DNA of 64,000 bases. Origin: Clostridia bacterium (GTDB taxonomy: Bacteria > Bacillota > Clostridia > Oscillospirales > CAG-272). Position 1 is the stretch's first letter; every line of letters begins with the position of its first letter. This document shows, one piece after another, positions 50,084-61,700 of the stretch. Where the stretch lies: the NCBI GenBank assembly GCA_017502875.1, contig JAFVUF010000024.1, forward strand, positions 47,463 to 111,462. Direction: 5' to 3'. The notes under the pieces are model-generated. The model did not search any database, was not told where the DNA came from, and saw only the letters and a list, made by a program, of their open reading frames with translations. The position numbers were made by a program, and so were the translations under genes.

Positions 50084-51052
50084 ATGGACAAAAAAAGAAA
50101 TTCCCGAGTGTTTCTTAGTCTCCAATTCTTTGCCGAAGGAGCAGGGAACGGAGACGGTGGCACAGGAGCAACGGGACCAACGGGCGATGGCGCGATCAGC
50201 GCTAACGCGACAGACGCCGTGTCGCAAAACAAGGGCGTAAAAGATACTCCTCTTAAGGATGTCAAGTACGGCGTTCAGCCGACAGAGACGAAAGAAGAGG
50301 ACAGTAAGCCTGCCGCCGAGGCTGAAACACAGACAGTTGACCTGAACGCAGAATTCGAAGAACTCATCAAGGGTAAGTACAAGGATGTCTATGGCGCCAA
50401 ATTGCAGGACACCGTACAGAGAAGGTTAAAAGGTCCAATGGAGAAAGTAGATAAGTATAATGCTCTTATTCCTATGCTTGAACTTCTTGGAAAGAAATAC
50501 GGTGTTGACGCAAGCGATCCTGCAGCGCTTGTAAAAGCGATTGAGGCAGACGATTCTTACTTTGAGGATGAGGCACTTGAAAAAGGCGTTTCTGTCGATG
50601 CACTCAGGACACAGAAAAAGCTTGAGAAAGAGAATAGAGAATTGCAAAGACAGCTTGATGCACGCAATGAAAAAGAGAATACCGCTAAACAGTATTCTAC
50701 TTGGATTGAACAGGCTGAAAAGGCTAAGGCTACATATCCAAATCTCGATCTCAGGGCGGAGATACAGAATCCCGAATTTGCTAAGCTGCTTATGGCCGGC
50801 ATTGACGTAGGGTCTGCATATCTCGTAATCCACAAGGACGATGTTATTCCTGCTGCTATGCAGTATACCGCAAAGCAGGTACAGCAGAAGGTAACTAACA
50901 ATGTCATTGCCAACGGCGCGAGAGTCTCCGAAAATGGACTATCTCCTGCAGGTGCAGCGGTCGTAAAGAGCGACGTGTCTAAGCTCACAAGTGATGATAT
51001 ACGCGAGATACAGCGTAGAGTAGCAAGAGGAGAGAAGATCAGCTTCGGTTAA
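50084..51052 (+). CDS. Capsid scaffold-like protein
   Basis: 322 residues. N-terminal FLSLQFFAEG, a Gly/Thr-rich and acidic linker (about 20-90), a coiled-coil middle (about 175-210) and a C-terminal basic helix (DDIREIQRRVARGEKISFG). Position between portal and capsid and this composition identify a scaffold. GAAAGGAGTCCACCT precedes the ATG. It shares the QFFA N-terminal motif with the capsid protein. Confidence 0.75.
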   Translation: MDKKRNSRVFLSLQFFAEGAGNGDGGTGATGPTGDGAISANATDAVSQNKGVKDTPLKDVKYGVQPTETKEEDSKPAAEAETQTVDLNAEFEELIKGKYKDVYGAKLQDTVQRRLKGPMEKVDKYNALIPMLELLGKKYGVDASDPAALVKAIEADDSYFEDEALEKGVSVDALRTQKKLEKENRELQRQLDARNEKENTAKQYSTWIEQAEKAKATYPNLDLRAEIQNPEFAKLLMAGIDVGSAYLVIHKDDVIPAAMQYTAKQVQQKVTNNVIANGARVSENGLSPAGAAVVKSDVSKLTSDDIREIQRRVARGEKISFG

Positions 51053-51101
51053 ACTGATCGAAATCTCCTCAAAACACAATCAAAGACAAAGGAGATTAAA
51101 A

Positions 51102-52091
51102 ATGAACAAGAAAATGCTCAGAATCGGTTATCAGTTTTTTGCTAACCCGAATACCAACGTAACCACGGATACGGATCTTTCCGTGGAAAACAAGACCTTT
51201 TACGATAAATCGCTTATTCAGGAGGCAACGCCGAATCTTATTCACAATCAGTTCGGTCAGAAGAGACCTATTCCAAAGAACGGTGGAAAGAAAATCGAGT
51301 TCCGTAAGTTTGCATCTCTGCCTAAGGCGACCACCCCTCTCACTGAAGGTGTAACTCCTGACGGAAAGAAGCTGTCCGTTACTGCTATCGAGGCGACTAT
51401 CGCTCAGTACGGTGATTATATCGTACAGTCCGACATGCTTGAGCTTTCCTCTATTGATAACACGATTGTAGAGGCTACCAAGATCCTCGGCAATCAGGCA
51501 GGGCTTACTCTTGACACCATCACCCGCAACGTTCTCCAGGGTGGTACCAACGTATACTACGCGCCTAAGAGTGACGGTACTGCCATAACGTCGCGTACAA
51601 CTCTTGATAATACTTGCAAGCTCACGGTTGATGTAGTTAAAAGAGTCGTTGCAATACTTAAGAAAAATAACGCGCCCAAGATCGACGGTTCTTACATCGG
51701 TATCGTGCATCCCTTTGCAGCATATGATCTTATGTCTGATCCCGCATGGGTTGAAGCGCAGAATTATGCTGATCCTACAAAGCTCTATGAAAGCGAGATA
51801 GGTAAGATCGCCGGTGTCCGTTTCGTTGAATCATCGGAGGCAAAGGTATACGAGGACGGCGTATTTGGTACGCTCATTTTCGGTGCAGGAGCATACGGTG
51901 TAACGGAGATCGAGGGTGGCGGTCTTCAGACCATCATCAAACAGAAGGGTAGCGCAGGAACGGCTGACCCCCTTGATCAGAGAAGTTCTATCGGTTGGAA
52001 GGCTGCGACAGTCGCAGAAAGACTTGTAGAGCCTTACCTGATGAGAGTTGAGTCAAAGTCTGCCCTCTCTGGCGATATCGAGGCAAACTGA
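51102..52091 (+). CDS. Major capsid protein, N4-gp56 family
   Basis: 329 residues, HK97 fold. NKTFYDKSLIQEATPNLIHNQFGQKRPIPKNGGKKIEFRK, then TPLTEGVTPDGKKLSVTAIEATIAQYGDYI and KIDGSYIGIVHPFAAYDLM match the N4-gp56 family. N-terminal YQFFANPN. AAAGGAGATTAAAA ribosome site. Forms the capsid shell. Confidence 0.93.
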   Translation: MNKKMLRIGYQFFANPNTNVTTDTDLSVENKTFYDKSLIQEATPNLIHNQFGQKRPIPKNGGKKIEFRKFASLPKATTPLTEGVTPDGKKLSVTAIEATIAQYGDYIVQSDMLELSSIDNTIVEATKILGNQAGLTLDTITRNVLQGGTNVYYAPKSDGTAITSRTTLDNTCKLTVDVVKRVVAILKKNNAPKIDGSYIGIVHPFAAYDLMSDPAWVEAQNYADPTKLYESEIGKIAGVRFVESSEAKVYEDGVFGTLIFGAGAYGVTEIEGGGLQTIIKQKGSAGTADPLDQRSSIGWKAATVAERLVEPYLMRVESKSALSGDIEAN

Positions 52092-52104
52092 CAGGAAAAG
52101 GATG

Positions 52105-52134
52105 AGGGAAGAGTGAATTTTCCTCTTCCCTTGA
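52105..52134 (+). terminator. Terminator-like hairpin after the capsid gene
   Basis: AGGGAAGAG-N9-CTCTTCCCT (52105-52131), strong stem, weak T run. Probably lowers expression downstream of capsid. Confidence 0.65.
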
Positions 52135-52160
52135 TATTAAAATAAAAATAGGAGGCTAAT

Positions 52161-52394
52161 ATGGCTACTGAAAAGAAAGTAAAGATCAAGATTCCGCTTA
52201 CGAAAAATGATGCGGAGGATGTATACGTTGCTGTTAATGGCAGGAGTTTTCTCATTAAAAGAGGAGAAGAGGTCGAAGTACCTGAAAGTGTAGTAGAGAT
52301 ACTTGAAAACCAGGAAAAGATGCTGATGCAGGCGATTGCCTTTGAAAATGCAACATCTAAGGCATCCTCAGAAGAGGATAAGAAAAAAATTTGA
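52161..52394 (+). CDS. Small phage structural-region protein
   Basis: 77 residues, AGGAGGCTAAT site. Lys-rich (VKIKIPLTKNDAEDVYVAVNGRSFLIKRGEEVEVP), beta-rich then a helix. Typical of a small protein that follows N4-gp56 capsid genes; possibly capsid decoration. Unproven. Confidence 0.7.
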   Translation: MATEKKVKIKIPLTKNDAEDVYVAVNGRSFLIKRGEEVEVPESVVEILENQEKMLMQAIAFENATSKASSEEDKKKI

Positions 52395-52402
52395 AATATT
52401 AG

Positions 52403-52435
52403 ACGGGGAGAGATGGAGTGTTTCTCCCCGTTTGC
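52403..52435 (+). terminator. Terminator-like hairpin
   Basis: ACGGGGAGA ... TCTCCCCGT (52403-52431) followed by TTGCT. Second strong hairpin in the capsid-connector gap. Confidence 0.65.
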
Positions 52436-52479
52436 TAAAATAACTATGCAAATTACATTTCGGAAAGGAATGATTATAT

Positions 52480-52851
52480 ATGACCATAAACGAAGCAATA
52501 GCAAGGGTTGATGCATTAAAGCCTAATAACTATGACCCTGTTGAAAAAATCAAATGGCTGTCAGAGCTTGACGGAAGGATAAAGGCAGAGGTGATTGATA
52601 CCCATGAGGGAGGCGAAAACGTCGTATTTAGCGGTTACAACGAGGATACCGATATCAACACGGTTCTTCTCGTTCCGTTTCCGTATGATGATATGTATAT
52701 CCGCTATCTTGAAATGCAGATAGACTATGCAAATGGAGAGACGAGTAAGTATTCAAACAGCTTTGTCCTTTACAATAATGCGTATCTTAACTTTTGTAAT
52801 TATTATAATCGTACGCACATGCCGAAGGGCAGTAAGATGAAATTCTTCTGA
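52480..52851 (+). CDS. Probable head-tail connector protein
   Basis: 123 residues, GGAAAGGAATGATTAT site. MTINEAIARVDALKPNNYDPVEKIKWLSELDGRIKAEV... helical, then VLLVPFPYDDMYIRYLEMQIDYANGE. The pattern of helices plus position after capsid suits a neck or head-completion adaptor. Family not certain. Confidence 0.65.
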   Translation: MTINEAIARVDALKPNNYDPVEKIKWLSELDGRIKAEVIDTHEGGENVVFSGYNEDTDINTVLLVPFPYDDMYIRYLEMQIDYANGETSKYSNSFVLYNNAYLNFCNYYNRTHMPKGSKMKFF

Positions 52852-52864
52852 GGAGAATGTAAAA

Positions 52865-54688
52865 ATGTTATATCCGAAACTTAATGAAATATCGTATGAC
52901 CGCGAGCTTATAAACACCTTCGGCGGTTATAACCACAAGCTCCGTATTGCTGACGGAGAGTTTTACGACATGGAAAATTTAAGTTCCGACCACTATCCTG
53001 TATTATCTGTGAGGCAACGGCGCGGACTTTTGCGAAATTTTGATAAAAAAATAACTGGGATGATAGCAAAGGACAGGGTATATTATCTTAAGAACGGAAA
53101 TCTCTATGCGGTTCAGGCTGACGGAAATGATGAGCTTATAGCCGAGCTTGGTCTTGAGGGGGATAATATGAGGACACTTGTTTCCATGGGCGCATATATG
53201 GTTATTTATCCTGATATGAAATATGTAAGAACAATAAAAATTAATAACACTTATGAGAAGGATGATATTCTAAAGGAATTTTTTTTCAATGAATGGCATT
53301 TCGAGTATATTGACTCCGGTATTCCTGATTCGAATAATCGTGAACTAGATATTAAATTATGTGATGAAAACGGAAACGAGGTGACTGAGTATGGCGAAAT
53401 ACAGCCAGACTCGAAGAATACATGGAGATGGTTTGATACAAAAAATAAGAAATTAAAGGTGTACAATACCAGTGAGGGCGTATGGGAAGAAAAAAAATTA
53501 TGCTACATGCTTTATGACGGTGATTATACAAAAGATTATTTCAAAAAAGGTGACGTTGTTGCTGTAAGAGGTATTAAGTGCGATACGCGCTTAAACGTCA
53601 GAACCACTGTTGCTAATAGCAAGGAGGAATCATTAATACTCGAGATGCCGTATAACGAGCTTCTAAATGGCATGACTGTTTTTTCTCAATACGGTGATAT
53701 AACCGTATTGAGAGGAACGCAGAAAAACGTTGATTATATCATAGAATCCCAAAATCGTTTGTGGGGATGTAGATACGGGTCGAACGTCAATGGCGATCAA
53801 GTAAACGAGATATACGCAACAATGCTTGGTGATTTCAAGGATTGGGAAAATTTCGAAGGAACAAGTATGGATTCCTACGTTGTAGCAGTTGGCTCGGACG
53901 GCGCATTCACCGGCGCGATTACATACGGAGGTAACCCAATATTTTTCAAGGATAACTGCATGCACTTGATTTATGGCGATTATCCCGCAAATTATCAACT
54001 CCAAACACTTACTTGCGATGGAGTGCAGGTCGGATGCGATAAAAGTCTTGTTATCATAGATTCTGTGCTTTATTACAAATCAAGACGCGGAATATTCGCG
54101 TATGACGGTTCGCTTCCTGTGCTTGTATCCGAGCCGCTCGGAGATATGAGCTTTTATGAGGAGGGTGTAGCATGCGGCATAGGGCAGAAGTATTATATAT
54201 CCCTGCGAGACACTCGCACAGATAAGCGCGTAATGTTTGTTCTTGATACCGCAAAAGCGTTATGGCATAAGGAAGACGGACCGGCGGTAACACAGTTCTG
54301 TACACATAAGGGGTACGTGTACTATCTTTCTAATGACAATGATACACAGATATTCACTCTTCTTGGCAGCGGTACTCCTGATGCCGCCTCAGTCAAGTGG
54401 TACGCCGAAACCGGAATAATCGGTGTTGACGATCCCGATAAGAAGTACGTGTCGAGAATGGACGTTAGAATGTCGCTCGAAATCGGAGCAAAGGCGAGAT
54501 TTTACATACAGTACGACTCATCGGGAGAATGGGAATATCTTTTCACTATGACCGGAACGTCGCTTCGCTCGTTCTCAATACCGATAAGACCGAAACGGTG
54601 CGATCATTTCCGCCTTAAAATTGAGGGCGAGGGGGATATGAAGCTGTTTTCGCTTTGTAAGAACGTGGAAAGGGGAAGTAATGTGTAA
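52865..54688 (+). CDS. Tail hub/stabilisation protein (beta-propeller-like)
   Basis: 607 residues. Repeated strand units (VYYLKNGNLYAVQADG; RLWGCRYG...NEIYATMLGDFKDWENFEG; YVVAVGSDGAFTGAITYGGNPIFFKDNCMHLIYG; VYYLSNDNDTQIFTLLG) indicate a propeller, as in P22 gp10-like tail hubs of podoviruses. Ends with a beta-sandwich-like domain (SRMDVRMSLEIGAKARFYIQY). Suggests a short tail. Confidence 0.75.
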   Translation: MLYPKLNEISYDRELINTFGGYNHKLRIADGEFYDMENLSSDHYPVLSVRQRRGLLRNFDKKITGMIAKDRVYYLKNGNLYAVQADGNDELIAELGLEGDNMRTLVSMGAYMVIYPDMKYVRTIKINNTYEKDDILKEFFFNEWHFEYIDSGIPDSNNRELDIKLCDENGNEVTEYGEIQPDSKNTWRWFDTKNKKLKVYNTSEGVWEEKKLCYMLYDGDYTKDYFKKGDVVAVRGIKCDTRLNVRTTVANSKEESLILEMPYNELLNGMTVFSQYGDITVLRGTQKNVDYIIESQNRLWGCRYGSNVNGDQVNEIYATMLGDFKDWENFEGTSMDSYVVAVGSDGAFTGAITYGGNPIFFKDNCMHLIYGDYPANYQLQTLTCDGVQVGCDKSLVIIDSVLYYKSRRGIFAYDGSLPVLVSEPLGDMSFYEEGVACGIGQKYYISLRDTRTDKRVMFVLDTAKALWHKEDGPAVTQFCTHKGYVYYLSNDNDTQIFTLLGSGTPDAASVKWYAETGIIGVDDPDKKYVSRMDVRMSLEIGAKARFYIQYDSSGEWEYLFTMTGTSLRSFSIPIRPKRCDHFRLKIEGEGDMKLFSLCKNVERGSNV

Positions 54689-54873
54689 TGATAGATATTA
54701 AGCTACCTAAGGTGCTTGTGGGAAAAATAGAAACTCAATGCTTACAAATAAGGCAATATCTGGCTTTTCAGCTCGTGCCGGATATACAAAAGAATATTCT
54801 AAATCTTGAAAAGGAAATATCAGAGCTTAAAAAGGAAATTAAAACGCTTAAGGAGGGAACTAACAATGAGTGA
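54688..54873 (+). CDS. Small coiled-coil phage protein
   Basis: 61 residues; start overlaps the hub gene stop (TAATG). The C-terminal half is a coiled coil (KNILNLEKEISELKKEIKTLK). Overlaps the next gene by 8 bp. Unknown. Confidence 0.65.
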   Translation: MIDIKLPKVLVGKIETQCLQIRQYLAFQLVPDIQKNILNLEKEISELKKEIKTLKEGTNNE

Positions 54874-55696
54874 TGAGAAGGAAAAGGAAGGGTATATCTC
54901 ACAGTATCAGCCTCGTATGGATGAAATTCTAAAAACCATACAAGAAAGCAAATTTGATTATGATGTGACTGGAGATGCGTTGTATCATCAGTATAAGGAT
55001 GCTGCAATGCGTAACGGTCAGCGTGCCATGCAAGACACTATCGGAAAAGCATCAGCTCTTACAGGTGGTTATGGCAACTCCTATGCAGTTACCGCGGGGC
55101 AGCAGGCTTACAACTCCTATATGCAAGGTCTTAATGACGTTATTCCCGAGTTACATCAGCTTGCGCTTAATAAATATAACCAAGATAGAAGTAATCTTAT
55201 GAATGAGTATTCATTGCTCGCTGATATGGATGAGAAGGCGTTTAATTCGTATTATGCAGGCATAAATGCCGAAAATGAGGCTATTGCTAACTATAATAGT
55301 ACTATGGCAGGAGCGAGAGCACATTTAGGAACACTTGATGGGGATTACAACGCAATAAACGCCTACTTAGGTAAGCTCGTAGCAGAAGGTAAAATTGGTA
55401 CTGATGACACAGGTGTATTACTCGGAGAATTCGCTGATATTCCACTTAACCATTTAACTGGGTGGTCGATAGCGACTGACAAAAACGGTAACAAAAAAGA
55501 CGGAGGCAAGAACGGTGGTGGCTCTGGTACGATAAACAGAAATGCCAAGGTTAAAATAGGAAATGAAACCTATTCGTTATCTAAGCTTTACAGCATACTT
55601 ACGGATGAGGATGAGATGGGGGCTGACTATGTGATGACAAAAGAGGAAGCAAAAGCATGGATACTTGATTTACAAAAAAAGTTGGGAATCAAATAG
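54866..55696 (+). CDS. Probable ejection/virion protein
   Basis: 276 residues from the ATG after GGAGGGAACTAACA. Ala/Gly/Gln/Tyr-rich helical body (ASALTGGYGNSYAVTAGQQAYNSYMQGLNDVIPELHQLALNKYNQ), a Lys/Gly/Asn linker (about 207-226), and a C-terminal domain. The composition resembles small podoviral ejection proteins. Lies between the hub and the giant protein. Inference. Confidence 0.6.
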   Translation: MSDEKEKEGYISQYQPRMDEILKTIQESKFDYDVTGDALYHQYKDAAMRNGQRAMQDTIGKASALTGGYGNSYAVTAGQQAYNSYMQGLNDVIPELHQLALNKYNQDRSNLMNEYSLLADMDEKAFNSYYAGINAENEAIANYNSTMAGARAHLGTLDGDYNAINAYLGKLVAEGKIGTDDTGVLLGEFADIPLNHLTGWSIATDKNGNKKDGGKNGGGSGTINRNAKVKIGNETYSLSKLYSILTDEDEMGADYVMTKEEAKAWILDLQKKLGIK

Positions 55697-55708
55697 GAGG
55701 AAGAAATT

Positions 55709-58700
55709 ATGGGAACAGATAAATACAGCACACTTATAAAAAAGCTAAAGGAAGAAGGGAAAATAAGTCCTGAAAAGTCAAAAACAGCGTCATTAACACC
55801 AATTCAAGCCTATAACAAGAGTGTGTTTGATAGACATTGGAATAATTATATAAATTCTGTTTCTGATATATATAGCACATATAATTCTCGATTCTATAAT
55901 CAAGAAGGAAATCCCATAGATGCGTACCGAGAAAACGCAGTTGCTGAGTATGATGAATATGTAAAGCAGAATGAAAATATTGCTATAAACCGTTCTCTTT
56001 TAACAGGACTTTTAAATCAGAATAAAGATATTATCGACACAACAACATATACTAAAGCCACCGATTTTCTCACCAAAAGCGAATCAGATTTAGAAAATAT
56101 CGGTAAAACTTATGAATTTTATTCGAGTTTCGGTTCTGCCGATGCGTATAATGCTTGGAAGGTAGAGGAAGAAGCAAAAGAAGCGGAGAAGCAAAAGATT
56201 ATGGGTGCGGATGATTTTGCTGAATACTCTCAAATAGGTGCAAATATTAAGAATCCTGAATACGTTGATGCACTTGGATGGTTGCAAATCGGCACATGGA
56301 GACCGTTCGGTGAAGATGTCGGTAATATTGTAACTTTTTCAAGGGACAATCTTGATGAAATTAATAAGAGGGTTGTTGCTAATGATGGAAGACATGATGA
56401 TACAATCCTTGGAGATTACCGCTATAAATTCATGACTGATGATGAAGTAGCAATATACAATTATTATCTCGGAAAAGGTGATTCTAAAAGCGCCAAGGAG
56501 TATTTATTATCTCTTGACGAACAGCTCAATCAACGGTTTGGTTATGAAATATCCAGGAATGTTTCGGGTAAGAGATTTCTTGAAATGACTTTTGCAGTCG
56601 GAGCCGGATTAGATCAATGGGCGACAGGCATGAAAGAGTTATTCAACGGTGGTGAAGCAAAGCCTATCACACCAACACAGTATGCATCCTCAACGATTCG
56701 AGAAGAGCTTGACGGCGGTTGGGGTGTAACTTATGATGCTGCTAATGCTACCGGTAACATGCTTCCGTCTATTCTTATTGGCTCGTTGCCTATCCCAGGG
56801 GCGCGGGTGGCAGGTGCGGCTACGCTTGGTCTTTCTGCCGCAGGTAACGCAAAGGCTGAAATGCTACGTCTTGGATATTCGGAAGGACAGGCTTGGGCAT
56901 ACGGTACGCTTATAGGCGCATCTGAAGCCGCACTTCAATATCTTATGAGTGGTATAGAAGGGCTCGGCGGTAAAGCCGCAGGTAAGATTGCTTCAAAGTT
57001 TGCGCTTTCGGTTGATAATGCTCTTGCGAAAATAGCTATACGATATGGAACTAACATTGTTTCTGAAGGGCTTGAAGAAGCGATACAAACTACGCTTGAG
57101 CCTATATACAAAGCTTTGGTAACAGGAGAGGAATTTACTCCGGCAGAACTTGACGAAATAGTTTATTCTGCGCTTCTCGGTGGTATAGTCGCAGGTGGTT
57201 TTGGTGTACCAGGTAGTATAGGAACTACGGCGAAATATATAGGTTCAAATTATGCAACGGGCAAAGCACTTAATTCAAAGGGGATAAGTATTGAAAATCT
57301 TGCGGAAGTAAGTGGTAAAAGTCTCGATTCAAACTCATACGGCAATCGTCTTGCTCAAAGATATAGCGGAAAAAGCGGTACATATAAGCTTGGTAAAGTA
57401 AGTAATGCAATCAGCAGAGATATGACAAGGGATACTATCGAAAAAACGCTTGTAATGAAAGGTGTATCGGAAAGTGACGCTAAGAAGATAGCGTCTGCTA
57501 CTGTTGATGGCGGAGAACTATCGCATGGTCAAAAGCAGATTGCGAAAAAGTATTCTCGAGAGATTTCCGGCGCTGCGGCACTTTCGAAGTTGATGTATGA
57601 CTCAAGTATAATGGCACTCGCCGAGGCAAAGGTAATAAAAGATGCGCAGAGCCCCCAAAATAGCACAGAATTCGCAGAAAGTGCCGATAAGGATAATAAG
57701 TATGAGGTATCTATCAAATCTGTCAATGCGCTTAAATCTACGGGAGAAGAGATAGAGATACAGGGTGTTGCATCGAACAATCTCAAGGGCGAACTTAAAT
57801 TGCTTCTCTCGGATGGGAAAACGGTAAGCGCAAGCGACGTTGAATTTGCATCAGATGAAGATGCCGCAAAATACGGTATGGTATCCGCTATCGGCGCAAG
57901 TCCTGAAACCGCAAAGGAAATAGATTATCTTATCGAGAATGTCAATGGTATTGAAAGAGCCAAGCTATTAAGTGAAATTAAGGCGGCATACCGTGCAGGT
58001 CTAATCAATGACAAGAGTGCGCTTGATGGTATTGAGATACCTGACGAGGCTAAGCAGCTGATGTTCAACAGAGGGCGTATAGATGCGGCATCAAGAGCTG
58101 ATAAAGCTCCGGCGACGGCAACTAAAAAGGCAGCTCAAAACAATGACGTTGTAATCGAGAAGAACGGTATCAAATATCATTTCAAGAAAAAAGGTAAGTA
58201 TACCACTATACAAAAGAATTCAATCGAACTTGCTGAGGTTATTTCTGAGCTTTCCTCTGTTCTTGAAATAAATCTCTATGAATCATACGTTGATGAAAAG
58301 GGAGAGCGTTGGTGTGATGTTAACGGAATTCACCAGAAGGCGCCTAACGGTTGGTTTGCAAACGGCAATGAGATATACATAGATATCAATGCGGGAAGCA
58401 ACGGCGAGGGAGTAATGCTTTATACCGTATCTCATGAAATAGCGCATTATATCCGCAGATGGAATCCAAAAGCTTTTAAAGAGATCGGTGATTATCTTAT
58501 CGAACAATGGCTCGCTTCGGGAAAGAGTAGCGCAGATATCAACAAGCTTATAGAGGATAAAAAGAAGCAGATTGAGTGGCGTCAAAATCTTAAACGAAAA
58601 GCCGATCAGAGTATAAAGCCGCTAAATGACGCAGAGCTCTTTGATAGAGCATACGAGGATGTGGTATGTGATGCAATGTCAGAGATGTTCGCTGATGCAA

Positions 58701-61700
58701 AGTCATATGAGAAGTTTGCTGAGCTGAAAAATAAAAAGCCCAAGCTTTTGGAACTGCTTGGAAAAGCGATAAATACCGTTCTTGAAAAGCTGAAAAAGCT
58801 TCTCAGAGTGTACGGCGACAATCAGATGGTTGCCACAGAGGCAAGGTATGTGAGAGATTTGACCGAGGAAGCGTATAATAAGCTTAGGGATATGTACATT
58901 AAGGCGTTTGTCGAGGCAGATAATGCTTATCTTGATGGTAAAGGCGAGAGTGATAATGTAGCAGATTCTGATACTCCGTTAAATTCTGAAAGGGATACAC
59001 AATATTTTGAAGCTGTTGAAAGCGGAGATATGGAAACGGCGCAGAGAATGGTTGACGAGGCGGCGAGGGTTGCGGGGTATACTATTAAAGCATATCATGG
59101 AACAACTAATCAAGAAGAACATAGTAAGTGGAACGCAGAAAAGAGAATGTGGGATACGGAGTATACGCCTATTCGAGTTTTTAAGCGACAGTATGAAGGG
59201 CAGGTAGGACATTTTTTCTCCGCTGATGAAGATAACGCCGGAGGATATGGAAGTTATCTATACTCCGTGTACCTTATGATGAAAAAACCGCTTGTTATTA
59301 ATTGCAACGGTCAATCATACAGCAATATCGCTTACGATGGCAAGGAAATGGATACTTACGAGTGGGCAGAATATGCTCTTAAGCAACGGTATGATGGAGT
59401 GGTGTTCCAAAATATTCGTGACGGTGTTGATTACGGTGCTATGAGCACGACAACAACCGACTATGTTATTTTTGATTCAAATAGAATTAAATCCGCTGAT
59501 CCTGTTACTTACGATGACGAGGGAAAGGTCATTCCGCTGTCGCAGAGGTTTGACAGCACCAAGAGGGATATACGGTATTCCGAAAGGGAGATAATAGGCC
59601 CAAGTGGTATAAATTATGGCAAGGGTGTATATCTTGATTCAACATTGCTTTCAGGTTTAAACGATGAAGAACGCGTAGAAATGGTAAAAGAATACCTAAA
59701 GGAACAAGGGGGCAGTGTATTTAACGCCTACGATAACAATGGTAAGGCAGTTGATGTGCATTTAGTTGAATCTACTCGTAAGTTTAAAAATAAAAGTGGT
59801 AAACGCGTACCAGTAAACAAACATATGAGTAGTTATTTATCAAATCCTTTAAAACAGGATGCAATAACGCTTATTGATGAGATGGTTACGACTGCAAAAT
59901 TTGAAAATAAAGAATCTCCTCACCATCCACATGATTGGCTCGATAATAATGGCAAAAACGATTGGGATATATGGACAACATACATTCAAGATAAAGAAAA
60001 CACCGTTTGGAAAGCGTATTTACAAATCGCCAATTCCTCTAACGGTGAAAAAATTCTATATGAAATTCATCCAATAGAAATGGTGGAAGGGGTCAAGAAA
60101 CTTGACACCGCAACCACCGATAATATTTTAGCAGATTCCGACGAAATTGTCAATAGTGATGAAGAAATTTCTTTAAATTCCGAGCGCGTTGACCCTTCGG
60201 ATGATCTTACGACACGTGAAGGTATCATTGAGGCCTTAAAAACGAGTAAGATCAGAGAGGAAGCGGTTACGCAGTTTACTGAATACACTAAGGACATTGA
60301 ACGGCTTTCAAAGAAGATGGACGAGCTTGACAAAGTAAGTAGCGATATTGATGATGCGGTTCTTGCCGGGGGCGATGAGGCTACGCTTGATAAACTAAAC
60401 GAGAGAAAGGTAAAACTTGAAAAGCAGATAGCAACCCTTAATGCGATAATTAAGCGCAGAGAAGCATCTAAGACAATGCGCCATCTCATAGAGCAAGGAC
60501 TTAAACAAGCGACTCAAAAGGGAATTATAGCCGGTACTATGTCGCAGGGCAAGCGTGATGCAGCAATTCTGCGTAGATACAAAGAGCGGATGGAAGCAAA
60601 GCTTGAAAAGACAAAAGATTCGGCTAAAAGGCAGCGTGCGGACGATATCAAGAGATATAATGACCTGGTAGAGAAAAACCGCGAGGCGAGGGAGAAGGGC
60701 GCAGAGAAAAGAAAAAGCTCTGCCCTAAGAACTAAGATAAAGAATTTCAAGGACGATCTTCAAAAAAGCTTGCTTAAACCTACTGATGGCAAATATATTC
60801 CTGAAAATCTTGCATTAGCAATGATAGAGGTGTGTGAGCTCATTGATACAGATACGGAACTTTATCACAACGACGGAACGATTAACAAGGCTCAAGAAAG
60901 GCGTAATGCAACCAAAATGCGTCTTGAGGACCTCGCAGGTGCGTATGAGGAATTGGGCGAATCGAATTCTGAATATGTGTTTGAATATGACGAGAGCGTA
61001 AAAGAATATCTTAAGCATCTTAAATCGATTACGCTTGGAAAGTCATTAAGTGAATTGGGATTTGAAGAACTCGAAACAATGTACGATATTCTTCGCTCAA
61101 TTCGTGAGACCATAATCGATTCAAAGAAACTTATCGGAACAACTGAAGCTAAAACAATATATCAAACCGCGAATGAAATAGGTGCCGAACAGGAAGAGAT
61201 AATCACAAAACGCAAGAAAGGAAAAGAGGAGAACTCTGGTAAGCTTGGGCGTGCTCAAAAAACTACAAACTGGCTTTTAGATCAATCGCTTTCGCCTATG
61301 AGAGGAATTCTCAGAATGGTTAACTATAACGAGGATTCTGCTTTGTACAAGCTCGCTCAAAGCTTTGAAGAAGGGGAACGTGCGAAATGGTTTTGGATAA
61401 TGAATGCGTATAAGGCGTTTGATGATATAACAAGTGGAGAAAACGCTAAATTATACGAGGATGCGCTCTACAAAGAACATGGTGGCAAAAAATATATAGA
61501 TTCTTTAGGCAGACGATTCGGCGTATCCAAAATGCAAATGATGCAGGCTATACTATCTTATGAGCGTGAGCTTGCAAACCCAAAACTGAAGCATATTTCC
61601 AAAGGCGGATTATCTTTTGTAGATTTAAAGCTTCTCGAAAAAGGAGATTTAAGAGGCGCTAAAGATAAAAGCAATCTACATACCGTAGCAGAGGCCGTGG

